Origin: Hydractinia symbiolongicarpus
Lineage: Eukaryota; Cnidaria; Hydrozoa; Anthoathecata; Hydractiniidae
NCBI RefSeq assembly: GCF_029227915.1
Contig: NC_079887.1
Coordinates: 62,001-126,000, forward strand
Length of the DNA stretch: 64,000 bases
Reading direction: 5' to 3'
Position numbers and translations under genes: made by a program. Shown here in pieces: positions 7,685-20,700 of the stretch. The notes beneath the pieces are model-generated. The model saw only the letters and a list, made by a program, of their open reading frames with translations. It was not told the DNA's origin and did not search any database. Numbering within the stretch: the first letter of the stretch is position 1; every line of letters begins with the position of its first letter.

Positions 7685-8938
7685 TCAGAAGAAGACTTGT
7701 TCGTTATTACTTCGTAACAGCTGATTTCTTAGTGCAATTTTAAATTGTTTTGTAGATGGAATGCTTTTTATCTCATCGTTTAGAAGCATGCTCCAGAGTT
7801 TTGGGCCTCGGTTTGATATTGAAAATTTTGTTACATTAGATATGATTTTTCGCCGAAGGAAATTATTACCTGAAAATCTAGTTGGATATTTATGTTGAAC
7901 TTTCTTAAATAATGTAATGAATATATTTGGTGCTATTAAATTTTTAATTTTATACATGAAAATAAGGACTTGAAAAATGTTTAGCTGACATACATTAAGA
8001 ATACCCAGTTCTTTTAGCAATGGTCTAGAATGGGAACATTTGTTCTGTCGTAATATAATCCTACTGGCATGTTTTTGCTGAATGTGCAGTTTTTTTAATT
8101 TTGTTATATTAGTGCTACCCCATGCAATGTTTGCATAGTTTAAATAGCAGTGTATAAAGGAAAAATATATGCTTCTTAAGCAGTTCTTATTCAAAGCGAA
8201 ACTGGCTTTATATAAGATTCCTAAGCTTTTGGAAACTTTGTTTTCCACTAATTTAATATGTTCTCTCCAAGTTAAATTTTCGTCTAGGAGAACTCCAAGA
8301 AATTTCATTGAATATTCTCTTCTTATGTTTACATGATCAATAACTAATCCAGGTAACCTAAGAGGTATTTTATCTTTTTTACTAAGTTTGTGAAAAAAGG
8401 TATATCTAGTTTTTGAAGTGTTAAGGGATAATTTATTCGCTTTAAACCAATCAGTCAATTTAGCCAATTCTAGGTTAGTGGTTTCAAAAAGTACGTTTAT
8501 ATCTTTATGAGTAAAGAATAAATTTGTATCATCAGCAAATAAAATTGAATTTAAGACACTAGATGCTCTAAATATATCATTGATATAAATAAGAAACAAC
8601 AGTGGCCCTAAAATTGACCCTTGAGGTACTCCACATGTTATAATCCTGTAGTTAGTATTTCCTTCGTCATAAGAAATATATTGTTTTCTTTCGAAGAGGT
8701 AGTTATTGAACCATGTGAGATATGTATTTCTTATGCCATAATTTTTTAGTTTTTCTAATAGAATCTCATGGTTGACTGTATCGAATGCCTTACTGAGATC
8801 AATAAAGACCCCAATTGTAAATTTATTCTCATCAAAGGCTTGAAATATTTCCTGACTCAACTGAATGATTGCGTGATCAGTTAAATGACCTGCTTGAAAT
8901 CCAAATTGCTTATTATACAAAATATCGTTATTGTTCCC
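7685..8938 (-). pseudogene. Reverse transcriptase fragment, 5'-truncated ORF2 of second element
   Basis: An open frame runs from 9013 to 7685 (442 codons), but about the first 24 codons are antisense satellite. Element coding starts near 8938 with 'GNNND'. Numbered from the 9013 start, the RT has 'QFGF' near 36, motif A 'FIDLSKAFD' ending at D78, 'GVPQGSILGP' from 128, and 'FADD' at 159-162. The C-terminal block 'GPKLWSMLLND' resembles the WNxLP block of Jockey/CR1-type ORF2 proteins. The upstream endonuclease and the first part of the RT are missing, so it is a remnant, although what remains has no stop or frameshift. The satellite Met at 9013 is fortuitous. Confidence 0.88.
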
Positions 8939-8939
8939 C

Positions 8940-8945
8940 TTCTTT
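8940..8945 (+). repeat. Target-site duplication, right copy (second element)
   Basis: 'ttcttt', matching 7343-7348. The satellite continues from here with 'gtatac' in correct phase. Confidence 0.75.
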
Positions 8946-9109
8946 GTATACTTTTGACTATGCGGGCCGAGTCCAGGATTTACGGGAAGTCGCGGGTTTT
9001 CGTTTGCCGGCAATTAAACTTCTTTTATTCAGCGTCTCATCAAAAATGAAAACATTTTTAAAAACTACAAGTCTCATGGGCTTTAGTGGTGAAATAATAA
9101 TTTAAAAAA

Positions 9110-11544
9110 TCGTTCGGGAAATGAGTTTACACCCCGGGTACTTTCTTTGTATACTTTTGACTATACGGGCCGAGTCCGGGATTTACGGGAAGTCGCGGGT
9201 TGTGGTTTACCGGCGATTAAACTTCTTTTATTCAGCGTCTCATCAAAAATGAAAACATTTTTGAAAACTACAAGTCTCATGCGTTTTAGTGGTGAAAAAA
9301 TAATTTAAAAAATCGTTCGGGAAATGAGTTTACTCCCTGGGTACTTTCTTTGTATACTTTTGACTATGCGGGCCGAGTCCGGGGTTTACGGGAAATGGCG
9401 GGTTTTCGTTTGCCGGCGATTAAACTTCTTTTATTCAGCGTCTCATCAAAAATAAAAACATTTTTAAAAACTACAAGTCTCAAGCGTTTTAGTGGTGAAA
9501 AGATAATTTAAAAAATCGTTTTGGAAATGAGTTTACTCACAGGGTACTTTCTTTGTATACATTCGACTATACCGGCCAAGCCCGGGATTTACGGGAAATC
9601 GCGGGTTTTCGTTTGCCGGCGATTAAACCACTTTCATTAAGCGTCTCATCAAAAATGAAAACATTTCTGAAAACTACAAGTCTCATGCATTTTAGTGGTG
9701 AAAAAATAATTTAAAAATTCGTTCGGAAAATGAGTTTACTCACTGGGTACTTTCCTTGTATACTTTTGACTATAAGGGCCTAGTCCGGGATTTACGGGAA
9801 ATCGCGGATTTTCGTTTGCCGGCGATTAAACTTCTTTTATTCTGCGTCTCATCAAAAATAAAAACATTTTGAAAAACTACAAGTCTCATGGGCTTTAGTG
9901 GTGAAATAATAAATTAAATAATCGTTTGGGAAATGGGTTTAAACCCCGGGTACTTTCTTTGTATACTTTTGACTATACGGGCCGAGTCCGGGATTTACGG
10001 GAAGTCGCGGGTTGTGGTTTACCGGCGATTAAACTTCTTTTATTCAGCGTCTCATCAAAAATGAAAACATTTTTGAAAACTACAAGTCTCATGCGTTTTA
10101 GTGGTGAAAAAATAATTTAAAAAATCGTTCGGGAAATGAGTTTACTCCCTGGGTACTTTCTTTGTATACTTTTGACTATGCGGGCCGAGTCCGGGGTTTA
10201 CGGGAAATGGCGGGTTTTCGTTTGCCGGCGATTAAACTTCTTTTATTCAGCGTCTCATCAAAAATAAAAACATTTTTAAAAACTACAAGTCTCAAGCGTT
10301 TTAGTGGTGAAAAGATAATTTAAAAAATCGTTTTGGAAATGAGTTTACTCACAGGGTACTTTCTTTGTATACATTAGACTATACGGGCCAAGCCCGGGAT
10401 TTACGGGAAATCGCGGGTTTTCGTTTGCCGGCGATTAAACCACTTTCATTAAGCGTCTCATCAAAAATGAAAACATTTCTGAAAACTACAAGTCTCATGC
10501 ATTTTAGTGGTGAAAAAATAATTTAAAAATTCGTTCGGAAAATGAGTTTACTCACTGGGTACTTTCCTTGTATACTTTTGACTATAAGGGCCTAGTCCGG
10601 GATTTACGGGAAATCGCGGATTTTCGTTTGCCGGCGATTAAACTTCTTTTATTCTGCGTCTCATCAAAAATAAAAACATTTTGAAAAACTACAAGTCTCA
10701 TGGGCTTTAGTGGTGAAATAATAAATTAAATAATCGTTTGGGAAATGAGTTTAAACCCCGGGTACTTTTTTGTATACTTTTGACTATACGGGCCGAGTCC
10801 GGGATTTACGGGAAGTCGCGGGTTGTGGTTTACCGGCGATTAAACTTCTTTTATTCAGCGTCTCATCAAAAATGAAAACATTTTTGAAAACTACAAGTCT
10901 CATGCGTTTTAGTGGTGAAAAAATAATTTAAAAAATCGTTCGGGAAATGAGTTTACTCCCTGGGTACTTTCTTTGTATACTTTTGACTATGCGGGCCGAG
11001 TCCGGGGTTTACGGGAAATGGCGGGTTTTCGTTTGCCGGCGATTAAACTTCTTTTATTCAGCGTCTCATCAAAAATAAAAACATTTTTAAAAACTACAAG
11101 TCTCAAGCGTTTTAGTGGTGAAAAGATAATTTAAAAAATCGTTTTGGAAATGAGTTTACTCACAGGGTACTTTCTTTGTATACATTCGACTATACGGGCC
11201 AAGCCCGGGATTTACGGGAAATCGCGGGTTTTCGTTTGACGGCGATTAAACCACTTTCATTAAGCGTCTCATCAAAAATGAAAACATTTCTGAAAACTAC
11301 AAGTCTCATGCATTTTAGTGGTGAAAAAATAATTTAAAAATTCGTTCGGAAAATGAGTTTACTCACTGGGTACTTTCCTTGTATACTTTTGACTATAAGG
11401 GCCTAGTCCGGGATTTACGGGAAATCGCGGATTTTCGTTTGCCGGCGATTAAACTTCTTTTATTCTGCGTCTCATCAAAAATAAAAACATTTTGAAAAAC
11501 TACAAGTCTCATGGGCTTTAGTGGTGAAATAATAAATTAAATAA
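9110..11544 (+). repeat. Tetrameric higher-order repeat, 3 x about 812 bp
   Basis: Units are 9110-9921, 9922-10733 and 10734-11544. Each contains one monomer with 'gggttgtggtttacc' (9199, 10011 and 10822), one with 'actatgcggg...ggggtttacggg', one with 'caagcgttttag' and one with 'aagggcctagtccggg'. The third unit is 1 nt shorter because of a missing C in its first monomer. Confidence 0.85.
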
Positions 11545-11548
11545 TCGT

Positions 11549-14500
11549 TTGGGAAATGAGTTTACTCCCTGGGTACTTTCTTTGTATACTTTTGACTATA
11601 CGGGCCGAGTCCGGGATTTACGGGAAATCGCAGGTTTTCGTTTGCCGGCGATTAAACTTCCTTTATTCAGCGTCTCATCAAAAATGAAAACATTTTTGAA
11701 AACTACAAGTCTCATGCGTTTTAGTGGTGAAAAAATAATTAAAGAATTCGTTAGGGAAATGAGTTTACTCACTGGGTACTTTCCTTGTATACTTTTGACT
11801 ATACGGGCCGAGACCGGGATTTACGGGAAATCGCGGGTTTTCGTTTGCCGGCGATTAAACTTCTTTTATTCAGCGTCTCATCAAAAATGAAAACATTTTT
11901 AAAAACTACAAGTCTCATGGGCTTTAGTGGTGAAATAATAATTCAAAAAATCGTTTGGGAAATTAGTTTACTCCCTGGGTACATTCTTTGTATACTTTTG
12001 ACTATACGGGCCGAGTCCGGGATTTACGGGAAATTGCAGGTTTTCGTTTGCCGGCGATTAAATTTCTTTTATTCAGCGTCTCATCAAAAACGAAAACATT
12101 TTTGAAAACTACAAGTCTCATGCGTTTTAGTGGTGAAAAAATAAATTAAAAAATCGTTCGGGAAATGAGTTTACTCCCTGGGTACTATCTTTGTATACTT
12201 TTGACTATACGGGCCAAGCCCGGGATTTACGGGAAATCTCGGGTTTTCGTTTGCCGGCGATTAAACCTCTTTCATTAAGCGTCTCATCAAAAATGAAAAC
12301 ATTTTTGAAAACTACAAGTCTCATGCGTTTTAGTGTTGAAAAAATAAATTAAAAAATCGTTCTGGAAATGAGTTTACTCACAGGGTACTTTCTTTGTATA
12401 CATTCGACTATACGGGCCAAGCCCGGGATTTACGGGAAATCGCGGGTTTTCGTTTGCCGGCGATTAAACCTGTTTCATTAAGCGTCTCATCAAAAATGAA
12501 AATATTTTTGAAAACTACAAGTCTCATGCGTTTTAGTGGTGAAAAAAAAATTTAAAAAATCGTTCGGGAAATGAGTTTACTCCCTGGGTACTTTCTTTGT
12601 ATACATTCGACTATACGGGCCAAGCCCGGGATTTACGGGAAATCTCGGGATTTCGTTTGCCGGCGATTAAACCTCTTTTATTAAGCCTCTCATCAAAAAT
12701 GAAAACATTTTTGAAAACTGCAAGTCTCATGCGTTTTAGTGGTGAAAAGATAATTGAAAAAATCGTTTTGGAAATGAGTTTACTCACAGGGTACTTTCTT
12801 TGTATACATTCGACTATACGGGCCAAGCCCGGGATTTACGGGAAATCGCGGGTTTTTGTTTGCCGGCGATTAAACAACTTTCATTAAGCGTCTCATCAAA
12901 AATAAAAACATTTCTGAAAACTACAAGTCTCATGCGTTTTAGTGGTGAAAATTAATTTAAAAAATCGTTCGGGAAATAAGTTTACTCCCTGGGTACTTTC
13001 TTTGTATACTTTTGACTATACGGGCCGAGTTCGGGATTTACGGGAAGTCGCGGGTTTTCGTTTGCCGGCAATTAAACCTCTTTTATTAAGCCTCTCATCA
13101 AAAATGAAAACATTTTTGAAAACTGCAAGTCTCATGCGTTTTAGTGGTGAAAAGATAATTGAAAAAATCCTTTCGGAAATGAGTTTACTCACAGGGTACT
13201 TTCTTTGTATACATTCGACTATACGGGCCAAGCCCGGGATTTACATGAAATCGCGGGTTTTTGTTTGCCGGCGATTAAACAACTTTCATTAAGCGTCTCA
13301 TCAAAAATGAAAACATTTCTGAAAACTACAAGTCTCATGCGTTTTAGTGGTGAAAATTAATTTAAAAAATCGTTCGGGAAATGTGTTTACTCCCTGGGTA
13401 CTTTCTTTGTATACTTTTGACTATACGGGCCGAGTCCGGGATTTACGGGAAGCCGCGGGTTTTCGTTTGCCGGCAATTAAACTTTTTTTATTCAGCGTCT
13501 CATCAAAAATGAAAACATTTTTAAAAACTACAAGTCTCATGGGCTTTAGTGGTGAAATAATAATTTAAAAAATCGTTCGGGAAATGAGTTTACACCCCGG
13601 GTACTTTCTTTGTATACTTTTGACTATACGGGCCGAGTCCGGGATTTACGGGAAGTCGCGGGTTTTCGTTTACTGGCGATTAAACTTCTTTTATTCAGCG
13701 TCTCATCAAAAATGAAAACATTTTTGAAAACTACAAGTCTCATGCGTTTTAGTGGTGAAAAAATAATTTAAAAAATCGTTCGGGATATAAGTTTACTCCC
13801 TGGGTACTTTCTTTGTATACTTTTGACTATGCGGGCCGAGTCCGGGGTTTACGGGAAATGGCGGGTTTTCGTTTGCCGGCGATTAAACTTCTTTTATTCA
13901 GCGTCTCATCAAAAATAAAAACATTTTTGAAAACTACAAGTCTCAAGCGTTTTAGTGGTAAAAAGATATTTTAAAAAATCGTTTTGGAAATGAGTTTACT
14001 CACAGGGTACTTTCTTTGTATACATCCGATTATACGGGCCAAGCCCGGGATTTACGGGAAATCGCGGGTTTTCGTTTGCCGGCGATTAAACCACTTTCAT
14101 TAAGCGTCCCATCAAAAATGAAAACATTTCTGAAAACTACAAGTCTCATGCATTTTAGTGGTGAAAAAATAATTTAAAAATTCGTTCGGGAAATGAGTTT
14201 ACTCACTAGGTACTTTCCTTGTATACTTTTGACTATACGGGCCGAGTCCGGGATTTACGGGAAATCGCGGGTTTTCGTTTGCCGGCGAATAAACTTCTTT
14301 TATTCTGCGTCTCATCAAAAATGAAAACATTTTTAAAAACTACAAGTCTCATGGGCTTTAGTGGTGAAATAATAATTTAAATAATCGTTTGGGAAATGAG
14401 TTTACTCCCTGGGTACTTTCTTTGTATACTTTTGACTATACGGGCCGAGTCCGGGATTTACGGGAAATCGCAGGTTTTCGTTTGCCGGCGATTAAACTTC
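11549..14500 (+). repeat. Satellite block repeated at about 20620-23570
   Basis: Matching landmarks keep a constant offset of 9071 bp: 11549/20620, 12597/21668, 12942/22013, 13347/22418 and 14389/23460. The block spans about 14 monomers and includes the rare 'aaagaattcgttaggg' monomer (EcoRI site) near 11735 and 20810. Divergence between copies is local, so the copy was later altered by exchange. Confidence 0.7.
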
Positions 14501-15399
14501 TTTTATTCAGCGTCTCATTAAAAACGAAAACATTTTTGAAAACTACAAGTCTTATGCGTTTTAGTGTTGAAAAAATTAATTAAAAAATCGTTCTGGAAAT
14601 GAGTTTACTCACAGGGTACTTTCTTTGTATACATTCGACTATACGGGCCAAGCCCGGGATTTACGGGAAATCGCGGGTTTTCGTTTGCCGGCGATTAAAC
14701 CTGTTTCATTAAGCGTCTCATCAAAAATGAAAACATTTTTGAAAACTACAAGTCTCATGCGTTTTAGTGGTGAAAAAAAAATTTAAAAAATCGTTCGGGA
14801 AATGAGTTTACTCCCTGGGTACTTTCTTTGTATACATTCGACTATACGGGCCAAGCCCGGGATTTACGGGAAATCTCGGGATTTCGTTTGCCGGCGATTA
14901 AACCTCTTTTATTAAGCCTCTCATCAAAAATGAAAACATTTTTGAAAACTGCAAGTCTCATGCGTTTTAGTGGTGAAAAGATAATTGAAAAAATCGTTTT
15001 GGAAATGAGTTTACTCACAGGGTACTTTCTTTGTATACATTCGACTATACGGGCCAAGCCCGGGATTTACGGGAAATCGCGGGTTTTTGTTTGCCGGCGA
15101 TTAAACAACTTTCATTAAGCGTCTCATCAAAAATAAAAACATTTTTGAAAACTACAAGTCTCATGCGTTTTAGTGGTGAAAAAATAATTTAAAAAATCGT
15201 TCGGGAAATGAGTTTACTCCCTGGGTACTTTCTTTGTATACTTTTGACTATGCGGGCCGAGTCCGGGGTTTACGGGAAATGGCGGGTTTTCGTTTGCCGG
15301 CGATTAAACTTCTTTTATTCAGCGTCTCATCAAAAATAAAAACATTTTTGAAAACTACAAGTCTCTAGCGTTTTAGTGGTAAAAAGATATTTTAAAAAA

Positions 15400-15544
15400 T
15401 CGTTTTGGAAATGAGTTTACTCACAGGGTACTTTCTTTGTATACATCCGATTATACGGGCCAAGCCCGGGATTTACGGGAAATCGCGGGTTTCTGAAAAC
15501 TACAAGTCTCATGCATTTTAGTGGTGAAAAAATAATTTAAAAAT
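15400..15544 (+). repeat. Truncated satellite monomer (145 bp)
   Basis: The sequence jumps from 'aaatcgcgggt' at about 15490 to 'ttctgaaaac', removing 58 bp that include GCCGGC and the A/T-rich inverted repeat. A short run of T is shared at both breakpoints. The following monomer is back in normal phase. Confidence 0.85.
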
Positions 15545-17779
15545 TCGTTCGGGAAATGAGTTTACTCACTGGGTACTTTCCTTGTATACTTTTGACTATA
15601 CGGGCCGAGTCCGGGATTTACGGGAAATCGCGGGTTTTCGTTTGCCGGCGATTAAACTTCTTTTATTCTGCGTCTCATCCAAAATGAAAACATTTTTAAA
15701 AACTACAAGTCTCATGGGCTTTAGTGGTGAAATAATAATTTAAATAATCGTTTGGGAAATGAGTTTACTCCCTGGGTACTTTCGTTGTATACTTTTGACT
15801 ATACGGGCCGAGACCGGGATTTACGGGAAATCGCGGGTTTTCGTTTGCCGGCGATTAAACTTCTTTTATTCAGCGTCTCATCAAAAATGAAAACATTTTT
15901 GAAAACTACAAGTCTCATGCGTTTTAGTGGTGAAAAAAAAATTTAAAAAATCGTTCAGGAAATGAGTGTACTCCCTGGGTACTTTCTTTGTATACATTCG
16001 ACTATACGGGCCAAGCCCGGGATTTACGGGAAATCGCGGGATTTCGTTTGCCGGCGATTAAACCTCTTTTATTAAGCCTCTCATCAAAAATGAAAACATT
16101 TTTGAAAACTGCAAGTCTCATGCGTTTTAGTGGTGAAAAGATAATTGAAAAAATCGTTTCGGAAATGAGTTTACTCACAGGGTACTTTCTTTGTATACAT
16201 TCGACTATACGGGCCAAGCCCGGGATTTACGGGAAATCGCGGGTTTTTGTTTGCCGGCGATTAAACAACTTTCATTAAGCGTCTCATCGAAAATAAAAAC
16301 ATTTCTGAAAACTACAAGTCTCATGCGTTTTAGTGGTGAAAATTAATTTAAAAAATCGTTCGGGAAATGAGTTTACTTCCTGGGTACTTTCTTTGTATAC
16401 TTTTGACTATACGGGCCGAGTCCGGGATTTACGGGAAATCGCAGGTTTTCGTTTGCCGGCGATTAAACTTCTTTTATTCAGCGTCTCATCAAAAATGAAA
16501 ACATTTTTGAAAACTACAAGTCTCATGCGTTTTAGTGGTGAAAAAATAATTTAAAAAATCGTTCGGGAAATGAGTTTACACCCTGGGTACTTTCTTTGTA
16601 TACTTTTGACTATACGGGCCGAGTCCGGGATTTACGGGAAATCGCAGGTTTTCGTTTGCCGGCGATTAAACTTCTTTTATTCAGCGTCTCATCAAAAATG
16701 AAAACATTTTTAAAAACTACAAGTCTCATGCGTTTTAGTGGTGAAAAAATAATTTAAAAAATCGTTCGGGAAATGAGTTTACACCCTGGGTACTTTCTTT
16801 GTATACTTTTGACTATACGGGCCGAGTCCGGGATTTACGGGGAACCGCAGGTTTTCGTTTGCCGGCGATTAAACTTCTTTTATTCAGCGTCTCATCAAAA
16901 ATTAAAACATTTTTGAAAACTGCAAGTCTCATGCGTTTTAGTGGTGAAAAGATAATTGAAAAAATCGTTTCGGAAATGAGTTTACTCACAGGGTACTTTC
17001 TTTGTATACATTCGACTATACGGGCCAAGCCCGGGATTTACGGGAAGTCGCGGGTTTTCGTTTGCCGGCGATTAAACTTCTTTTATTCAGCGTCTCATCA
17101 AAAATGAAAACATTTTTAAAAACTACAAGTCTCATGCGTTTTAGTGGTGAAAAAAAAATTTAAAAAATCGTTCGGGAAATGAGTTTACTCCCTGGGTACT
17201 TTCTTTGTATACATTCGACTATACGGGCCAAGCCCGGGATTTACGGGAAATCGCGGGATTTCGTTTGCCGGCGATTAAACCTCTTTTATTAAGCCTCTCA
17301 TCAAAAATGAAAACATTTTTGAAAACTGCAAGTCTCATGCGTTTTAGTGGTGAAAAGATAATTGAAAAAATCCTTTCGGAAATGAGTTTACTCACAGGGT
17401 ACTTTCTTTTTATACATTCGACTATACGGGCCAAGCCCGGGATTTACGGGAAATCGCGGGTTTTTGTTTGCCGGCGATTAAACAACTTCCATTAAGCGTC
17501 TCATCAAAAATGAAAACATTTCTGAAAACTACAAGCCTCATGCGTTTTAGTGGTGAAAATTAATTTGAAAAATCGTTCGGGAAATGAGTTTACTCCCTGG
17601 GTACTTTCTTTGTATACTTTTGACTATACGGGCTGAGTCCGGGATTTACGGAAGTCGCGGGTTTTCGTTTGCCGGCAATTAAACTTCTTTTATTCAGCGT
17701 CTCATCAAAAATGAAAACATTTTTGAAAACTACAAGTCTCATGCGTTTTAGTGGTGAAAAAATAATGTAAAAAATCGTT

Positions 17780-20700
17780 CGGGAAATGAGTTTACTCCCT
17801 GGGTACTTTCTTTGTATACTTTTGACTATGCGGGCCGAGTCCGGGGTTTACGGGAAATGGCGGGTTTTCGTTTGCCGGCGATTAAACTTCTTTTATTCAG
17901 CGTCTCATCAAAAATAAAAACATTTTTGAAAACTACAAGTCTCAAGCGTTTTAGTGGTAAAAAGATATTTTAAAAAATCGTTTTGGAAATGAGTTTACTC
18001 ACAGGGTACTTTCTTTGTATACATCCGATTATACGGGCCAAGCCCGGGATTTACGGGAAATCGCGGGTTTTCGTTTGCCGGCGATTAAACCACTTTCATT
18101 AAGCGTCCCATCAAAAATGAAAACATTTCGGAAAACTACAAGTCTCATGCATTTTAGTGGTGAAAAAATAATTTAAAAATTCGTTCGGGAAATGAGTTTA
18201 CTCACTGGGTACTTTCCTTGTATACTTTTGACTATACGGGCCGAGTCCGGGATTTACGGGAAATCGCGGGTTTTCGTTTGCCGGCGATTAAACTTCTTTT
18301 ATTCTGCGTCTCATCAAAAATGAAAACATTTTTAAAAACTACAAGTCTCATGGGCTTTAGTGGTGAAATAATAATTTAAATAATCGTTTGGGAAATGAGT
18401 TTACTCCCTGGGTACTTTCTTTGTATACTTTTGACTATACGGGCCGAGTCCGGGATTTACGGGAAATCGCAGGTTTTCGTTTGCCGGCGATTAAACTTCT
18501 TTTATTCAGCGTCTCATCAAAAATGAAAACATTTTTGAAAACTACAAGTCTCATGCGTTTTAGTGGTGAAAAAATAATTAAAGAATTCGTTAGGGAAATG
18601 AGTTTACTCACTGGGTACTTTCCTTGTATAATTTTGACTATACGGGCCGAGACCGGGATTCACGGGAAATCGCGGGTTTTCGTTTGCCGGCGATTAAACT
18701 TCTTTTATTCAGCGTCTCATCAAAAATGAAAACATTTTTAAAAACTACAAGTCTCATGGGCTTTAGTGGTGAAATAATAATTCAAAAAATCGTTTGGGAA
18801 ATTAGTTTACTCCCTGGGTACTTTCTTTGTATACTTTTGACTATACGGGCCGAGTCCGGGATTTACGGGAAATTGCAGGTTTTCGTTTGCCGGCGATTAA
18901 ATTTCTTTTATTCAGCGTCTCATCAAAAACGAAAACATTTTTGAAAACTACAAGTCTCATGCGTTTTAGTGGTGAAAAAATAAATTAAAAAATCGTTCGG
19001 GAAATGAGTTTACTCCCTGGGTACTATCTTTGTATACTTTTGACTATACGGGCCAAGCCCGGGATTTACGGGAAATCTCGGGTTTTCGTTTGCCGGCGAT
19101 TAAACCTCTTTCATTAAGCGTTTCATCAAAAATGAAAACATTTTTGAAAACTACAAGACTCATGCGTTTTAGTGTTGAAAAAATAAATTAAAAAATCGTT
19201 CTGGAAATGAGTTTACTCACAGGGTACTTTCTTTGTATACATTCGACTATACGGGCCAAGCCCGGGATTTACGGGAAATGGCGGGTTTTCGTTTGCCGGC
19301 GATTAAACCTGTTTCATTAAGCGTCTCATCAAAAATGAAAACATTTTTGAAAACTACAAGTCTCATGCGTTTTAGTGGTGAAAAAAAAATTTAAAAAATC
19401 GTTCGGGAAATGAGTTTACTCCCTGGGTACTTTCTTTGTATACATTCGACTATACGGGCCAAGCCCGGGATTTACGGGAAATCTCGGGATTTCGTTTGCC
19501 GGCGATTAAACCTCTTTTATTAAGCCTCTCATCAAAAATGAAAACATTTTTGAAAACTGCAAGTCTCATGCGTTTTAGTGGTGAAAAGATAATTGAAAAA
19601 ATCGTTTTGGAAATGAGTTTACTCACAGGGTACTTTCTTTGTATACATTCGACTATACGGGCCAAGCCCGGGATTTACGGGAAATCGCGGGTTTTTGTTT
19701 GCCGGCGATTAAACAACTTTCATTAAGCCTCTCATCAAAAATAAAAACATTTCTGAAAACTACAAGTCTCATGCGTTTTAGTGGTGAAAATTAATTTAAA
19801 AAATCGTTCGGGAAATAAGTTTACTCCCTGGGTACTTTCTTTGTATACTTTTGACTATACGGGCCGAGTCCGGGATTTACGGGAAGTCGCGGGTTTTCGT
19901 TTACCGGCGATTAAACTTCTTTTATTCAGCGTCTCATCAAAAATGAAAACATTTTTGAAAACTACAAGTCTCATGCGTTTTAGTGGTGAAAAAATAATTT
20001 AAAAAATCGTTCGGGAAATGAGTTTACTCCCTGGGTACTTTCTTTGTATACTTTTGACTATGCGGGCCGAGTCCGGGGTTTACGGGAAATGGCGGGTTTT
20101 CGTTTGCCGGCGATTAAACTTCTTTTATTCAGCGTCTCATCAAAAATAAAAACATTTTTGAAAACTACAAGTCTCAAGCGTTTTAGTGGTAAAAAGATAT
20201 TTTAAAAAATCGTTTTGGAAATGAGTTTACTCACAGGGTACTTTCTTTGTATACATCCGATTATACGGGCCAAGCCCGGGATTTACGGGAAATCGCGGGT
20301 TTTCGTTTGCCGGCGATTAAACCACTTTCATTAAGCGTCCCATCAAAAATGAAAACATTTCTGAAAACTACAAGTCTCATGCATTTTAGTGGTGAAAAAA
20401 TAATTTAAAAATTCGTTCGGGAAATGAGTTTACTCACTGGGTACTTTCCTTGTATACTTTTGACTATACGGGCCGAGTCCGGAATTTACGGGAAATCGCG
20501 GGTTTTCGTTTGCCGGCGATTAAACTTCTTTTATTCTGCGTCTCATCAAAAATGAAAACATTTTTAAAAACTACAAGTCTCATGGGCTTTAGTGGTGAAA
20601 TAATAATTTAAATAATCGTTTGGGAAATGAGTTTACTCCCTGGGTACTTTCTTTGTATACTTTTGACTATACGGGCCGAGTCCGGGATTTACGGGAAATC

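Larger units (their letters stand above)
7349..8939 (-). mobile_element. 5'-truncated non-LTR retrotransposon (Jockey/CR1 superfamily)
   Basis: A 1.59-kb LINE fragment on the minus strand: poly(A) tail, about 300 nt of 3' UTR and the last two thirds of an RT-bearing ORF. The 5' end stops inside the RT domain at 8939, abutting satellite. Such truncation is the usual result of incomplete target-primed reverse transcription. It differs from the neighbouring CR1 element in sequence and in having poly(A) rather than a TAA-type tail, so it is a separate family. It cannot move by itself because endonuclease and ORF1 are missing. Confidence 0.92.

Noticed and set aside
2553-8939. A single compound element, or an LTR retrotransposon with the RT genes as parts of one pol
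   Set aside because: There are two separate RT domains of different sequence, two different 3' tails, two separate target-site duplications and true satellite between them. No terminal repeats, protease, RNase H or integrase were seen.
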